Assembly: GCA_029562045.1 (NCBI GenBank)
Contig: JAKQWJ010000004.1
Coordinates: 1-5,355, forward strand
Length of the DNA stretch: 5,355 nt
Source of the DNA: Spirochaetota bacterium
GTDB lineage: Bacteria; Spirochaetota; Spirochaetia; DTKZ01
Direction: 5' to 3'
The position numbers and the translations under genes are program-made. How positions within the stretch are numbered: the first letter of the stretch is position 1; the number at the start of each line of letters is the position of its first letter. Of the stretch, positions 5,253-5,355 are shown piece by piece. The notes under the pieces are model-generated. The model did not search any database. It worked only from the letters and a program-made list of their open reading frames with translations, and had not been told where the DNA came from.

Positions 5253-5355
5253 TCATGGTTTCGCCATTTCCAGCCCCAGAGCGGCCGGGGCCCCGCAGGA
5301 TTCCCGGACCACCAGGGGGCTGGGTATCTCCAGTCGCGCCGGAGGTGCCTCGGGG
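5253..5355 (-). CDS. LacI-family transcriptional regulator, C-terminal end only
   Basis: The last 34 codons are visible in the minus frame that ends with TGA at 5255-5253. They contain RLEIPSPLVVRESCGAPAAL, matching the closing strand of LacI/GalR-family sensor domains, where a pattern like hydrophobic-Pro-x-x-Leu-Val-Val-Arg-Glu-Ser-Cys is typical. The DNA-binding and most of the ligand-binding domain are beyond the right edge, so neither effector nor operator can be inferred. It lies 19 bases upstream of the MaoC gene on the same strand and may be in one transcript with it. The call rests on this short tail alone. Confidence 0.75.
   Translation of the reverse strand, partial: PEAPPARLEIPSPLVVRESCGAPAALGLEMAKP

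Overview
The window is GC-rich bacterial DNA with seven protein genes (two cut by the window edges), packed tightly and on both strands. I cannot name the organism. The protein types (LacI regulator, MaoC-type hydratase, YqhD-type iron alcohol dehydrogenase, multidomain diguanylate cyclase) and a lipoprotein signal with a relaxed lipobox (F-F-S-C) would fit a free-living or host-associated high-GC spirochaete or a similar anaerobe. That is an inference from style, not a phylogenetic result.

Layout. At the left, a minus-strand pair holds a putative nucleotidyltransferase-like protein (113-880) and, translationally coupled behind it, the start of a lipoprotein gene (102 down to the left edge). 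A divergent gene for an uncharacterised proline-rich protein (924-1508) shares an upstream region with this pair. There a 7-bp-arm dyad overlaps the best candidate promoters in both directions. That gene ends 4 bases from the end of a convergent diguanylate cyclase gene (3204-1513, minus) with the architecture Hpt, pseudo-receiver, receiver, GGDEF. A short divergent promoter region separates the cyclase from an iron-containing alcohol dehydrogenase (3272-4441, plus). At the right, on the minus strand, are the C-terminal end of a LacI-family regulator (5253 to the right edge) and a MaoC-type dehydratase (5233-4763), probably co-transcribed.

The most striking element is the 321-base gap between the convergent alcohol dehydrogenase and MaoC genes. 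It is filled almost end to end by a tandem array of 14 complete units of 18 or 21 bases plus a partial unit. Each full unit can fold as a hairpin. The units fall into two classes that differ at two stem positions, 6 and 13, which change together (C-G in one class, G-C in the other) in 13 of 14 units. A purine in the loop between them (position 10) varies independently of class. The one exception, the second unit, sits where a 52-bp block copied within the array begins. This pattern suggests that structure is maintained in DNA or RNA. The array also lacks stops in five of six frames, so a coding origin has to be weighed.

How the genes may work together: the alcohol dehydrogenase (aldehyde reduction) and MaoC (enoyl-CoA hydration or a related acyl-thioester reaction) could both serve fermentative or acyl-CoA metabolism, with the LacI protein as a possible local sugar-responsive regulator. 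This is contextual inference only. The cyclase would link an unknown phosphorelay to c-di-GMP.
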